From: a virus
DNA length: 64,000 nucleotides
Direction: 5' to 3' (one strand)
Virus record (IMG/VR): IMGVR_UViG_3300020385_000006
Coordinates: 1-64,000 of that record
Made by a program: the position numbers and the translations under genes. The notes below the pieces were generated by a model, which saw nothing but the letters and a program-made list of their open reading frames with translations, ran no database searches and was not told the origin of the DNA. Below, piece by piece: positions 42,037-51,401 of the stretch (the stretch's first letter is position 1; each line of letters opens with the position of its first letter).

Positions 42037-42434
42037 ACAATAATTGTTACTGGTTTATTTAATTTTTTAGCTTTTTTAATTGCACTCATCGATCCATTAG
42101 ATGATTCTTGTTCACTAATAAATGCTATCATGACATCACAATCTCGCGCAATCAACATGTTGCGATGATGAAATTGTGATACATGATATGGTTTACCGTA
42201 ATAATCATCTGACATAGCAGAGTATAAATTTTTAGTAGTATGTGCTGGATTAAATTCTTTATATCGAATTCCAAATTCTAATGCATACTTTCTTGCAAAT
42301 TTATCTGCTCCGTATTTAGCACCACCAGATATTATTATTAAATCTGAGCCAAACTTTTGTTTTAATTGAAATAAAGTATCCTTTATACGACGTATATTTG
42401 CATAATCTCTACTTCCAATTAACGCAACTTTCAT
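42033..42434 (-). CDS. SLOG-domain (YspA/DUF2493-like) protein
   Basis: 133 residues. VALIGSRDYANIRRI, IIISGGAKYGADKFARKYA and a late MIAFISEQESSNGSM are the typical nucleotide-binding loops of the YspA/DprA-like SLOG group. These proteins bind or process nucleotide-derived ligands; in phages they are of unknown role. Coupled to a small membrane protein. An activity in nucleotide-signal defence or counter-defence is possible, not shown. Confidence 0.75.
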   Translation of the reverse strand: MKVALIGSRDYANIRRIKDTLFQLKQKFGSDLIIISGGAKYGADKFARKYALEFGIRYKEFNPAHTTKNLYSAMSDDYYGKPYHVSQFHHRNMLIARDCDVMIAFISEQESSNGSMSAIKKAKKLNKPVTIIV

Positions 42435-42688
42435 TATTTTTTAGGGGTAGGCTGCGGTACTTCTACTTCTGACGTTGCTGGAGTTGCTGGTTGCATCATA
42501 TTTTGCAACGTTGTTAAATAACCATCTGCATCGGATATTTGTTTTAACAACTTATCACATTCCGCTACAATATCTGGATGTTCACCAATACCAGCTGGGT
42601 TTGTTAAATAATTTTGTAAATTGGCAGCTGCTTCTAATTTACTAGCCATGTACTTTGCGTTTAACGCTTGAACAATTTGTTGTGTCAT
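42434..42688 (-). CDS. hypothetical helical protein
   Basis: 84 residues, helical with an unstructured Pro-rich tail (PATPATSEVEVPQPTPKK). Stop overlaps the SLOG gene start. No domain is recognised; it begins two bases after the nuclease gene. Confidence 0.6.
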   Translation of the reverse strand: MTQQIVQALNAKYMASKLEAAANLQNYLTNPAGIGEHPDIVAECDKLLKQISDADGYLTTLQNMMQPATPATSEVEVPQPTPKK

Positions 42689-42690
42689 TT

Positions 42691-43626
42691 TTAACCTTTT
42701 ATTCTATTTGACATTGGACATAGATCTTCACGATCTTTGAATTCGCAATATTTGCAATTCTTCTTATTTTTACCTGCCATTGCAGGATACTCTTTATTTA
42801 AATTATAATTGCCTTCACTATCAAAACTAGATTCTACAAAACCTTTTATAGAACGAGCTAATTTATTTCTAGTTGGTTTACCACTTGCTGGCATAAATTC
42901 TGTTATACGTTTTTGAGGAAACATTGCACCGTCAATCAATTTACGTTTAAGAATCATATACTTGATATCAATATTTTCTACATCATATCCATATTGTTCA
43001 GCAAAATATTTTTTATACAATACTAATTGAGATGTCTTTGTCTTATCAGCTTTCTGATATTTATTCCATCCCATTGTACTAGTTTTAAGATCGATGATAG
43101 TTATTTTACCATCTCGTTTATCGCGAATAACAATATCTAGATAACCTAACATCATTATGTTATCATTATCTTCATCAACTGGATGATAAATTTTAACTTC
43201 AATGCCTATCAATTCTTCATTCTTACGACTAAAATATGCTCCACGTTTTTTCTTGAACCAATCAATAATTGCGACGCCGTCGTCATAAAATTCGTTCATT
43301 TCAAATTTATCAGAAAAATGATCATCCATCTTTGAAACAGCTTCTTTATAAAGATCCACCATTTGTTGTTTCAACATACCGTTAAGATCTAATGCATCTG
43401 CTTCTTTTACCGACTTTTCATACATTACAGTTAAATAATGTTGTAATGTTTCATGCATAGCTGTACCAAATATGGTATGTATACTTTGACTAAATGTACG
43501 TAAACCTTTGGCATATGCCAATTCCCAATGCTTAGGACATGTTTCATACATAGCGTATTGTGAATATGATATTCTACGCTCTCCAGGTATCGGCTCTCTC
43601 GCTCCGTATTTTAAAAATTTATTCAT
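42691..43626 (-). CDS. PD-(D/E)XK nuclease, Cas4/AddB-like
   Basis: 311 residues. SYSQYAMYETCPKHWELAY is the first Cys region, MLGYLDIVIRDKR and ITIIDLKTS are the D and D-x-K of the PD-(D/E)XK active site, and NCKYCEFKDREDLCP gives three more Cys for a [4Fe-4S] cluster. It fits the phage PDDEXK_1 family that processes DNA ends in replication or recombination. The ATG is five bases after a -7 box, so the mRNA may be leaderless. Confidence 0.85.
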   Translation of the reverse strand: MNKFLKYGAREPIPGERRISYSQYAMYETCPKHWELAYAKGLRTFSQSIHTIFGTAMHETLQHYLTVMYEKSVKEADALDLNGMLKQQMVDLYKEAVSKMDDHFSDKFEMNEFYDDGVAIIDWFKKKRGAYFSRKNEELIGIEVKIYHPVDEDNDNIMMLGYLDIVIRDKRDGKITIIDLKTSTMGWNKYQKADKTKTSQLVLYKKYFAEQYGYDVENIDIKYMILKRKLIDGAMFPQKRITEFMPASGKPTRNKLARSIKGFVESSFDSEGNYNLNKEYPAMAGKNKKNCKYCEFKDREDLCPMSNRIKG

Positions 43627-43630
43627 ATAC

Positions 43631-43662
43631 TAAATATAAGAAATATTTTTCAAAGTACCAAA
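43631..43662 (-). promoter_or_regulatory. Bacteroidota-type promoter, TTTG-N20-TATATTTA
   Basis: Minus-strand TTTGGTACTTTGAAAA, 20-bp spacer, -7 box TATATTTA with TTTCTTATATT. It drives the PD-(D/E)XK nuclease operon. Confidence 0.78.
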
Positions 43663-44058
43663 TTATTTACCCCAAATCTTTTTGGAAACTATTTGTGCTA
43701 TCACTCCGTATATAGATAAATCTTGAAATGTATCTGTCTCGGCTTCTCCTACTTCGTCGCGATGTCCTAGCACAATTAACTGTTTCAGTCGTTGAACTTT
43801 ATCATTAACTCTAAACCATAACCCTGTCAATGATAATTTAACATCATCATTAGTTTCTAAATTTGTACCTACAGATATATTACCAGGTCCATAATTTTTT
43901 TGTTTTTTGCAAAATAATACATATTGCTCATTCTGTATACGTTTAAATTCTGTACACGTCTTTGGATATTGGAGTTCACAATACTTAACTGCATCGGGTG
44001 TTTCAATTTCAATCGATTCTTTAAAATCTACACGAGGTCTATCTTTAATTGTTTTCAT
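43663..44058 (-). CDS. DUF1599/NMAD1-like nucleotide-modification protein
   Basis: 131 residues. FCKKQKNYGPGNISVG, WFRVNDKVQRLKQL, and DTFQDLSIYGVIAQI give a MazG-like helical frame similar to the DUF1599 family (nucleotide modification associated domain 1), often found near modified-base or nucleotide-pool genes in phages. Its role may be in control of dNTP precursors. It overlaps the gp62-like gene (44055) by four bases. Confidence 0.6.
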   Translation of the reverse strand: MKTIKDRPRVDFKESIEIETPDAVKYCELQYPKTCTEFKRIQNEQYVLFCKKQKNYGPGNISVGTNLETNDDVKLSLTGLWFRVNDKVQRLKQLIVLGHRDEVGEAETDTFQDLSIYGVIAQIVSKKIWGK

Positions 44059-44501
44059 TTCAATAACTTTTTTATTTCTTTATCAGTATGACCATATGTT
44101 TTAAGTAACTTAATTAAGTTATCACGACCGGATACAGTAGGCAATAATATACCGATAAATTCTTCAGCATCTGTTTTACCACATTGCAGGCAATTTGCTA
44201 AAAATTTAACTAACTCAGGATTATATTTGTCCACTTTTTTTCCTTTTATGTATTTAGCAAACATACGTTGTTTAGGTAGTATGTCATGATATAATTGATA
44301 TACATGTTTCTTACTTAATGGACCTATTGTATATTGCTGAAACATATCTACAATTTCTATTAAGTCTGGATGCATGGATAGCCACCTATTAATTAAATAT
44401 GGAGAAAACGATTTACGATCTAATTCAGACAACGTACTCCATGGAGTTTTCTTATTAGTTATATTAGCTAAATGATCAAATATAGTAGCTGGTTTCTTCA
44501 T
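44055..44501 (-). CDS. clamp-loader small subunit, gp62-like
   Basis: 148 residues. NKKTPWSTLSELDRKSFSPY, LINRWLSMHPDLIEIVD and YQLYHDILPKQR fit gp62-like clamp-loader subunits of T4-type phages. With the gp44-like ATPase it loads the sliding clamp. GroEL separates it from the gp44 gene, an unusual gene order. Confidence 0.75.
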   Translation of the reverse strand: MKKPATIFDHLANITNKKTPWSTLSELDRKSFSPYLINRWLSMHPDLIEIVDMFQQYTIGPLSKKHVYQLYHDILPKQRMFAKYIKGKKVDKYNPELVKFLANCLQCGKTDAEEFIGILLPTVSGRDNLIKLLKTYGHTDKEIKKLLK

Positions 44502-46148
<1,647 letters not shown>

Positions 46149-46153
46149 TTATT

Positions 46154-46185
46154 TAAATATAAGAAAAATATTTCATTGTACCAAA
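46154..46185 (-). promoter_or_regulatory. Bacteroidota-type promoter, TTTG-N20-TATATTTA
   Basis: Minus-strand TTTGGTACAATGAAAT, 20-bp spacer, -7 box TATATTTA, 27 bases before the GroEL ATG. Confidence 0.8.
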
Positions 46186-46425
46186 TTATTCTTCTTTATT
46201 GTTTGTAGATATTTTTGTGTATCGGATTCCTAATTCTTTTATCTCGTAATGAAATCCTTGATTGCTATTCATATTAAGTATGTTTACCATTTCCTCTGCC
46301 GATTCTAATCTATCAAATTCTAATGGATGGTCTTCATTATCCATCATTAAAACAGGGAGAGCTTTATTTGAATTACCATCAGGATTTCGATGATATTTAA
46401 TTAGTATGAATATCCGGTCTTTCAT
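46186..46425 (-). CDS. hypothetical phage protein
   Basis: 79 residues, soluble, alpha/beta pattern with FILIKYHRNPDGN at the start. The ATG touches the stop codon of the clamp-loader gene, so it is part of the replisome operon. Function unknown. Confidence 0.55.
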   Translation of the reverse strand: MKDRIFILIKYHRNPDGNSNKALPVLMMDNEDHPLEFDRLESAEEMVNILNMNSNQGFHYEIKELGIRYTKISTNNKEE

Positions 46426-47354
46426 TATTTTAACTCATTTAACATTTTTACAATTGTAGACATGACATGTAATTCCTTATCAACTGCAAATGAATCCTGG
46501 TATTGGGATTCTGCTAATATTAAAATAATACTTGCAATATGCCCAGTTGCATAATTGTCTATTTCATCAAACAAATATTTATGTAAAGCTGTAAAATCTT
46601 TGACTTTACTATCTGCAATTAATTTTCTAATGTCTTTAAATGCAGTCTTCTTATCACTTCCAGATTTTAAAATATCTAACAACTTGGTCATATAATTTGC
46701 TTGTATAACACTAGTTGCATCTATCTTTAATTCATTATCTATTACTTGTCTCTGACAGCTATTTAATACCCGTCTTATATCCGGATAGCCGGCGTTTATA
46801 ATAGTAACAAGGTCTTTGTTATCATATTTAACTTGTAATTCGTTAAGGATTTCAACTATACGTTTAGCGACTTCTTTTTTATTAGGCGGCGTTATACCAA
46901 AGACCTGACAACGTGATTGTATAGGGTCTATAATCTTTTCAACGTAATTACATGTTAAAATGAATCTTGTAGTCTTAGAAAATGTTTCCATTAAATTACG
47001 TAATGCAGCCTGACCATTAGGAGTCATGTAATCTGCTTCATCTAATATAACAATCTTCCATTTTTTAAATCCAATAGTACTAGCATAATTCTTTATCTTA
47101 GTACGTACTGTTTCCACATTGTTTTCATCTGATGCATTAATATACATGATATCAGCATCTAACCCATTTGCTATAATCTTTGCAAGAGTGGTCTTACCAG
47201 TTCCTGCCTGACCATAAAATAATAGATGTGGTACATCACCATTTTCCAAATATAACTTAACTTTATCTATGATATGTTCATTACCCACATATCCTTCTAA
47301 CGTACCAGGTCGAAACTTTTCAACCCATAATGTATTTTCTTGATTTCCAAACAT
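46425..47354 (-). CDS. clamp-loader ATPase, gp44-like
   Basis: 309 residues. Walker A LFYGQAGTGKTTLAKI, Walker B ILDEADYM, sensor RFILTCNYVEK and the SRC motif (QSRCQVFG) define the AAA+ clamp-loader large subunit. It is of T4 gp44 size. It acts with gp62 to open and load the clamp encoded at 47800. Confidence 0.92.
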   Translation of the reverse strand: MFGNQENTLWVEKFRPGTLEGYVGNEHIIDKVKLYLENGDVPHLLFYGQAGTGKTTLAKIIANGLDADIMYINASDENNVETVRTKIKNYASTIGFKKWKIVILDEADYMTPNGQAALRNLMETFSKTTRFILTCNYVEKIIDPIQSRCQVFGITPPNKKEVAKRIVEILNELQVKYDNKDLVTIINAGYPDIRRVLNSCQRQVIDNELKIDATSVIQANYMTKLLDILKSGSDKKTAFKDIRKLIADSKVKDFTALHKYLFDEIDNYATGHIASIILILAESQYQDSFAVDKELHVMSTIVKMLNELK

Positions 47355-47360
47355 ACTTAT

Positions 47361-47798
47361 TTAATTACCTGTTGAACCATAACCACCTTCTCCTCTAGAA
47401 CTATCAGCTAAATTATCAGCTTCTTCTAATTCTATATTTGGATATGGCATTATAACTAATTGACCGACTCTATCACCATCTTGATATCGTTTAACATTCG
47501 CGAAATAACTATCGCTATCAAATTTATACCTGAAAGTTATTTCTCCTCTATATCCAGAATCAACAACTCCTACACAATTTGCTAAACTCACATCTTTTTT
47601 TGATACGGATGATCTTGGAAATAATAATCCTACATGACCTTCCGGAACTTCAAATGCTAGACCGGTATGGTATTCTATAAAATTATGCTCTGTATTTATT
47701 TTATGAGCAATTGCAGTTATATCCATTCCAGCGTCTCCTGGTTTAGCATAACTAGGAGTAATTGCTGTATCAACTAATTTTTTAAATTTTACTTTCAT
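47361..47798 (-). CDS. dut: dUTPase
   Basis: 145 residues. The five dUTPase motifs are present: PGDAGMDI, FPRSSVSKK, CVGVVDSGYRGEI, DRVGQLVIMP, and SRGEGGYGSTGN at the end. It converts dUTP to dUMP, keeping uracil out of phage DNA and feeding thymidylate synthesis. It lies between the clamp and clamp loader genes. Confidence 0.95.
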   Translation of the reverse strand: MKVKFKKLVDTAITPSYAKPGDAGMDITAIAHKINTEHNFIEYHTGLAFEVPEGHVGLLFPRSSVSKKDVSLANCVGVVDSGYRGEITFRYKFDSDSYFANVKRYQDGDRVGQLVIMPYPNIELEEADNLADSSRGEGGYGSTGN

Positions 47799-47799
47799 G

Positions 47800-48516
47800 T
47801 TATGCAGCTTGTAATTGTACTAAATAATATGTAGATGAATATGCACTTCCTTTAAAGGTTACTCTGGCTAAACCTGCTTGAGATACTTCGATATAACCTT
47901 CTTCTGCATCTTTATTTGCAGATAAAATTTCTTTAAACAAATTAGCAGAAAAACATGTTGCACTTAACTCTTCAGATTTATCAGGTGTTACTGCCCATGT
48001 AATTCTATTGGTATTCAAAGTAGAATAATTTAAAATCATTTTAGTTCCTGCCTCTCCACTTTCAACTGCAAAGTTTTCGGTTTCTGGCAATGCATTTTTT
48101 GATTTGATAAATTTATCTGCAAAATCTTTAGTTAATTTAATTTTAACACCAAAATCAGGAAGACCTTTCATTTGAGGAACTTGTCTAATCACAGACATGT
48201 CTGCTAACATAAACGTTACCTTTGTTGATATATCTGATATGTTAATTGAAAATGCGGCATCGTCTGCTCTATTAACTTTGATATCAATTTTATCATCTAA
48301 AGCCGTTAACAGTTTTGTTAATTGAGATGTATTATATACACCCAATCTAACGTCTTCAATATCAAAATCTTGCATTGTAACTCTACCTACAACGTTTTGA
48401 TCATCTGTAATAAATTCACATGACAATACATCATCTTTAACATCTAAACCTACCGAATTAGCATTCCCTGCTAAATGATATTTTTCAATAAAATTAGTTA
48501 GTTTTCTCTTTTCCAT
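47800..48516 (-). CDS. sliding clamp, gp45-like
   Basis: 238 residues from the start chosen at 48516 (MEKRKLTNFIEKYHL), which follows the DpdA stop by ten bases with AAGAG before it; a frame to 48555 overlaps that gene. Two similar beta-domain halves (LTKLLTALDDKIDIKV, LFKEILSANKDAEEGYIEV) and the gene order with gp44 support a T4-type trimeric clamp for polymerase processivity. Confidence 0.8.
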   Translation of the reverse strand: MEKRKLTNFIEKYHLAGNANSVGLDVKDDVLSCEFITDDQNVVGRVTMQDFDIEDVRLGVYNTSQLTKLLTALDDKIDIKVNRADDAAFSINISDISTKVTFMLADMSVIRQVPQMKGLPDFGVKIKLTKDFADKFIKSKNALPETENFAVESGEAGTKMILNYSTLNTNRITWAVTPDKSEELSATCFSANLFKEILSANKDAEEGYIEVSQAGLARVTFKGSAYSSTYYLVQLQAA

Positions 48517-48526
48517 TTGTTCTCTT

Positions 48527-49711
48527 TTATTCGAAGAATTGATTAAATACTTCATTATTTACTAAATCTCTTGTACTACCACCAAACCTATCATATAATT
48601 GTCTATTTTTATTATAGATATGAATAGCTTTATCTGGATCTTTAAACATTTCTTCCATACTCATTAATATTGAATAGAAATCTCTAGGGACCACTGTTTG
48701 TAACAATTCGTTATGACATTTCACAATTTCTTCTACTTGTTTAACAGTATCATTAAATACAAATAAATTGTTCAACGTCATCTTCATTGTAACATCACCT
48801 TTATAATTAGACACATCTCCAAAAGTAAATCCTTCTGATACTGGATGTCCTAATGGGTTAGGAACTAAATCATCTGCGTTATAAGGTAGATTTTCTCCTT
48901 TAGGAAAATATAAATCCGTAAAGGTCATTTTACTTAATTGAGGAGAATGAAGATAAGTTCCATATACAGGATATAAACCTGGTGATGATGAATCTGTTGA
49001 TATCTGTATACGACCTCCATGATATTTGTTTACCATTTTCTGGAAGAAACTTAACATAAAGAAATCGGATATCTTAGATATACCTAATACATGAATAAAT
49101 TGGTTACGAGCTTTTTCAAATTCTCTATTTTTAATCATAGGAACTAATGCAGACATAAACATTGTAACACGCTTTTGAGCACCACCAATACACCATCCAT
49201 TAAATTCAAAGTCTTTCATTTTCTGATACCATGCTTCATATTCTTCAACATTATTACCTTGAATAACATTTAAGAACTTACATTTACCAGTTTGGTTATC
49301 TGCAAAGTATTTGAAATTATCATAGCTAATATCCATACATTCGTAAAACTTTCCATCATACTTTGCACGTGGTGGAATATCTAAATTTACTCCTAAATCA
49401 CAATTGGCTTCTAACCAATCAAATATAGTTTTCTTGAATGATGGATCCCATTTAATGGCACCGGTAGCTAACTGGAATCCTCCAGAATCTCCTAATACTA
49501 ATACATCATCTTCTAATCCATATCTATCTCTAGCATCCATCCATTTGTAATGATGTCCTGCCGTAATTAGGAAATATGGGTGTCTCCATGGTTCTGGAAA
49601 CTCTTTATCATAAAATCTACATGTAAGTCCAGGCTTAACTTCTTTGTTCTTCTTGAAGTCTCCTGCACATCCTCCTGCAGATAATGATGGGTAATAAATT
49701 AAATCTTTCAT
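48527..49711 (-). CDS. dpdA: DpdA-like DNA guanine transglycosylase
   Basis: 394 residues, TGT fold. LGDSGGFQLATG at 73-84, LNVIQGNNVEEY at 147-158, GWCIGGAQKR at 172-181 and FIHVLGIS at 206-212 match the substrate loops of tRNA-guanine transglycosylases. In the usual place of the nucleophile, ISTDSS offers Asp240. The classic Zn-Cys motif of tRNA TGT is absent, as expected for the phage DNA-acting DpdA group, which exchanges guanine for a 7-deazaguanine in DNA. FolE, QueE and QueD are in the same region; a glycosyltransferase is coupled upstream (TAATG). Confidence 0.82.
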   Translation of the reverse strand: MKDLIYYPSLSAGGCAGDFKKNKEVKPGLTCRFYDKEFPEPWRHPYFLITAGHHYKWMDARDRYGLEDDVLVLGDSGGFQLATGAIKWDPSFKKTIFDWLEANCDLGVNLDIPPRAKYDGKFYECMDISYDNFKYFADNQTGKCKFLNVIQGNNVEEYEAWYQKMKDFEFNGWCIGGAQKRVTMFMSALVPMIKNREFEKARNQFIHVLGISKISDFFMLSFFQKMVNKYHGGRIQISTDSSSPGLYPVYGTYLHSPQLSKMTFTDLYFPKGENLPYNADDLVPNPLGHPVSEGFTFGDVSNYKGDVTMKMTLNNLFVFNDTVKQVEEIVKCHNELLQTVVPRDFYSILMSMEEMFKDPDKAIHIYNKNRQLYDRFGGSTRDLVNNEVFNQFFE

Positions 49712-50931
49712 TAAAATAATTCCAATTGAGGTGTTCGTTCTTTTATTTTATTATCAACGTCTTGATATAATAATTCTTCGCAATATTCTTTTTCATGCCA
49801 TACATTGATCTCTTTATCATAGTCACGCGCTATAATATATCCTTCCATTTTTCTACCTAGGTCAGATGTTTCACTGATATCAAAATGTCTTCTAGGATTA
49901 GCAATTGCCGTTTCCAATGTATCTACTGCTGATTGTAAATCAAATGGTTTATACAATCTATCTTGATCGATAAATTCTGGGAAACTTCTAAAATCTGGGA
50001 ACACTATATCAGCACCAAACATAGTCGATTCAATTACTGTCCATGATACATAATCTTGTAGTGATGAATTAAACTGCACTCTACAAGTTGACAATTCTAT
50101 ATAATATTCTTCTTTAGTTAATCCAGATAACAATTTGAATCTAGGCTGTTCTTTTGCCATTTCATTTAACGCATCCATAACACCGGGTAACATACTTCTA
50201 AATGATTTACCAGATGTAGTAACATGCCATTCATAATCTGGATTTTCATTTAGAAATTCTTCAGCTACACGCATCATGAAGAAAGGATTCTTTTCTTTAT
50301 CTAATCGAGATGAATATACAATTACATTTTTCTTTTCTACTTCATCGCCATTAGCTGTATACCAATCCTTTAGTACGCCACATGCTTGTTTTAAATGTAT
50401 TGGCAATGATACAACATGTATAGGAGCTTCAAATCCTGCTTCACGAAGTTGTTCTTTATGAACCGTACTTCCAACAAATATACCAGTTAATCGTTTATCT
50501 AATCCTAATTCATAAGGTCGCATCCAATCACGCATTGGATAAGTGAAATCATATTCATCAACTGATTGTGCATGACACATTGTATATACTTTTATATCTT
50601 TATAGCCATACAGGTCTAATGCATACCATATGGCTTCGACTCCTGGTGTCCAATAGTCTTGCAAGAATATTATATCACCGTCTTGTACTTTATCGTTATA
50701 CAGTAGATTTAAGAAGTTTTGGCATTGAGATAAACTGTATTTACCTCTACCAATTGCATCTAATACCGCGCCAACTTTGATTTCACAATCTGGGTCAAAG
50801 TCTCCTTCAATATCTACAAAGTTAAGATCAGGATATTCTGCAAATGTTTTTGGCATCCATTCTTTACATAACTGATATGTATATCTAGCCTTTAAAGGTT
50901 CAAGGCCAAAATAAAATAAATTTCTTTTCAT
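49711..50931 (-). CDS. GT-B glycosyltransferase coupled to dpdA
   Basis: 406 residues from the start chosen at 50931 (MKRNLFYFGLEPLKAR), two bases after the upstream stop; AGAAGAG precedes it. IIFLQDYWTPGVEAIWY, VIVYSSRLDKEKNPFF and WTVIESTMFGADIVFPDFRS fit a GT-B enzyme with the sugar-nucleotide Glu/Ser region. It lies outside the sugar locus, between an unknown gene and dpdA, with a 1-base overlap to dpdA. A base-modifying glycosyltransferase is plausible by position. Confidence 0.72.
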   Translation of the reverse strand: MKRNLFYFGLEPLKARYTYQLCKEWMPKTFAEYPDLNFVDIEGDFDPDCEIKVGAVLDAIGRGKYSLSQCQNFLNLLYNDKVQDGDIIFLQDYWTPGVEAIWYALDLYGYKDIKVYTMCHAQSVDEYDFTYPMRDWMRPYELGLDKRLTGIFVGSTVHKEQLREAGFEAPIHVVSLPIHLKQACGVLKDWYTANGDEVEKKNVIVYSSRLDKEKNPFFMMRVAEEFLNENPDYEWHVTTSGKSFRSMLPGVMDALNEMAKEQPRFKLLSGLTKEEYYIELSTCRVQFNSSLQDYVSWTVIESTMFGADIVFPDFRSFPEFIDQDRLYKPFDLQSAVDTLETAIANPRRHFDISETSDLGRKMEGYIIARDYDKEINVWHEKEYCEELLYQDVDNKIKERTPQLELF

Positions 50932-50932
50932 A

Positions 50933-51352
50933 TTACTCTTCTGTTCTATCAAATTTATAATCATCTGGATTAATTTCCATCATATTGCATTTTGTAATCT
51001 GATGCACTCTATACCATCCAGCATCAATTGATAATGTATCTGTATTCTTTAATTTGGCAACAAATTCATCTTGTATTCTATATATAACATGTGCTCTATT
51101 AAAGATAGACATTGGAATCTTAGCCATAGTTTTTGAATTGGCTTCAACAGTTACATATTGCCGCGTCTCTAAAATATTATGAATATCATCCCAATTACCA
51201 TGGGTACAACACATTTCAATATATTCAATTGTAAAATATACATGAGGATATTCTTTATAATTTTTAGGTAATTGACCTCTAACAAAAACCGTTTCGATAT
51301 CAGACAATCTGCCTTCTACCTCTTTACCATACCAGTAACTTTTTCCGTACAT
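50933..51352 (-). CDS. conserved unknown protein leading the dpdA operon
   Basis: 139 residues, no known domain. FTIEYIEMCCTHGNWDDI and AGWYRVHQITKCNMMEIN have three Cys that could bind metal. First gene after the promoter 51370-51401; the GT and dpdA follow with TAATATG and TAATG junctions. Its conserved place suggests it acts with them, perhaps in modification or recognition. This is inference only. Confidence 0.6.
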   Translation of the reverse strand: MYGKSYWYGKEVEGRLSDIETVFVRGQLPKNYKEYPHVYFTIEYIEMCCTHGNWDDIHNILETRQYVTVEANSKTMAKIPMSIFNRAHVIYRIQDEFVAKLKNTDTLSIDAGWYRVHQITKCNMMEINPDDYKFDRTEE

Positions 51353-51369
51353 ATCTTTTTTATTTTTAT

Positions 51370-51401
51370 TTAATATAAGAAATCTTTTTTAGATAACCAA
51401 A
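51370..51401 (-). promoter_or_regulatory. Bacteroidota-type promoter, TTTG-N20-TATATTAA
   Basis: Minus-strand TTTGGTTATCTAAAAA, 20-bp spacer, -7 box TATATTAA with TTTCTTATATT. It directly follows the DNA polymerase stop codon and drives the unknown gene, GT and dpdA. Confidence 0.75.

Noticed and set aside
42691-43626. Cas4-like nuclease as part of a CRISPR system
   Set aside because: No CRISPR repeats or other cas genes are present; phage PD-(D/E)XK nucleases of this type are common replication or recombination proteins.
47800-48555. Longer start of the sliding clamp at 48555
   Set aside because: It would overlap the DpdA gene by 29 bases and lacks a ribosome-binding stretch; the ATG at 48516 follows the stop with AAGAG.
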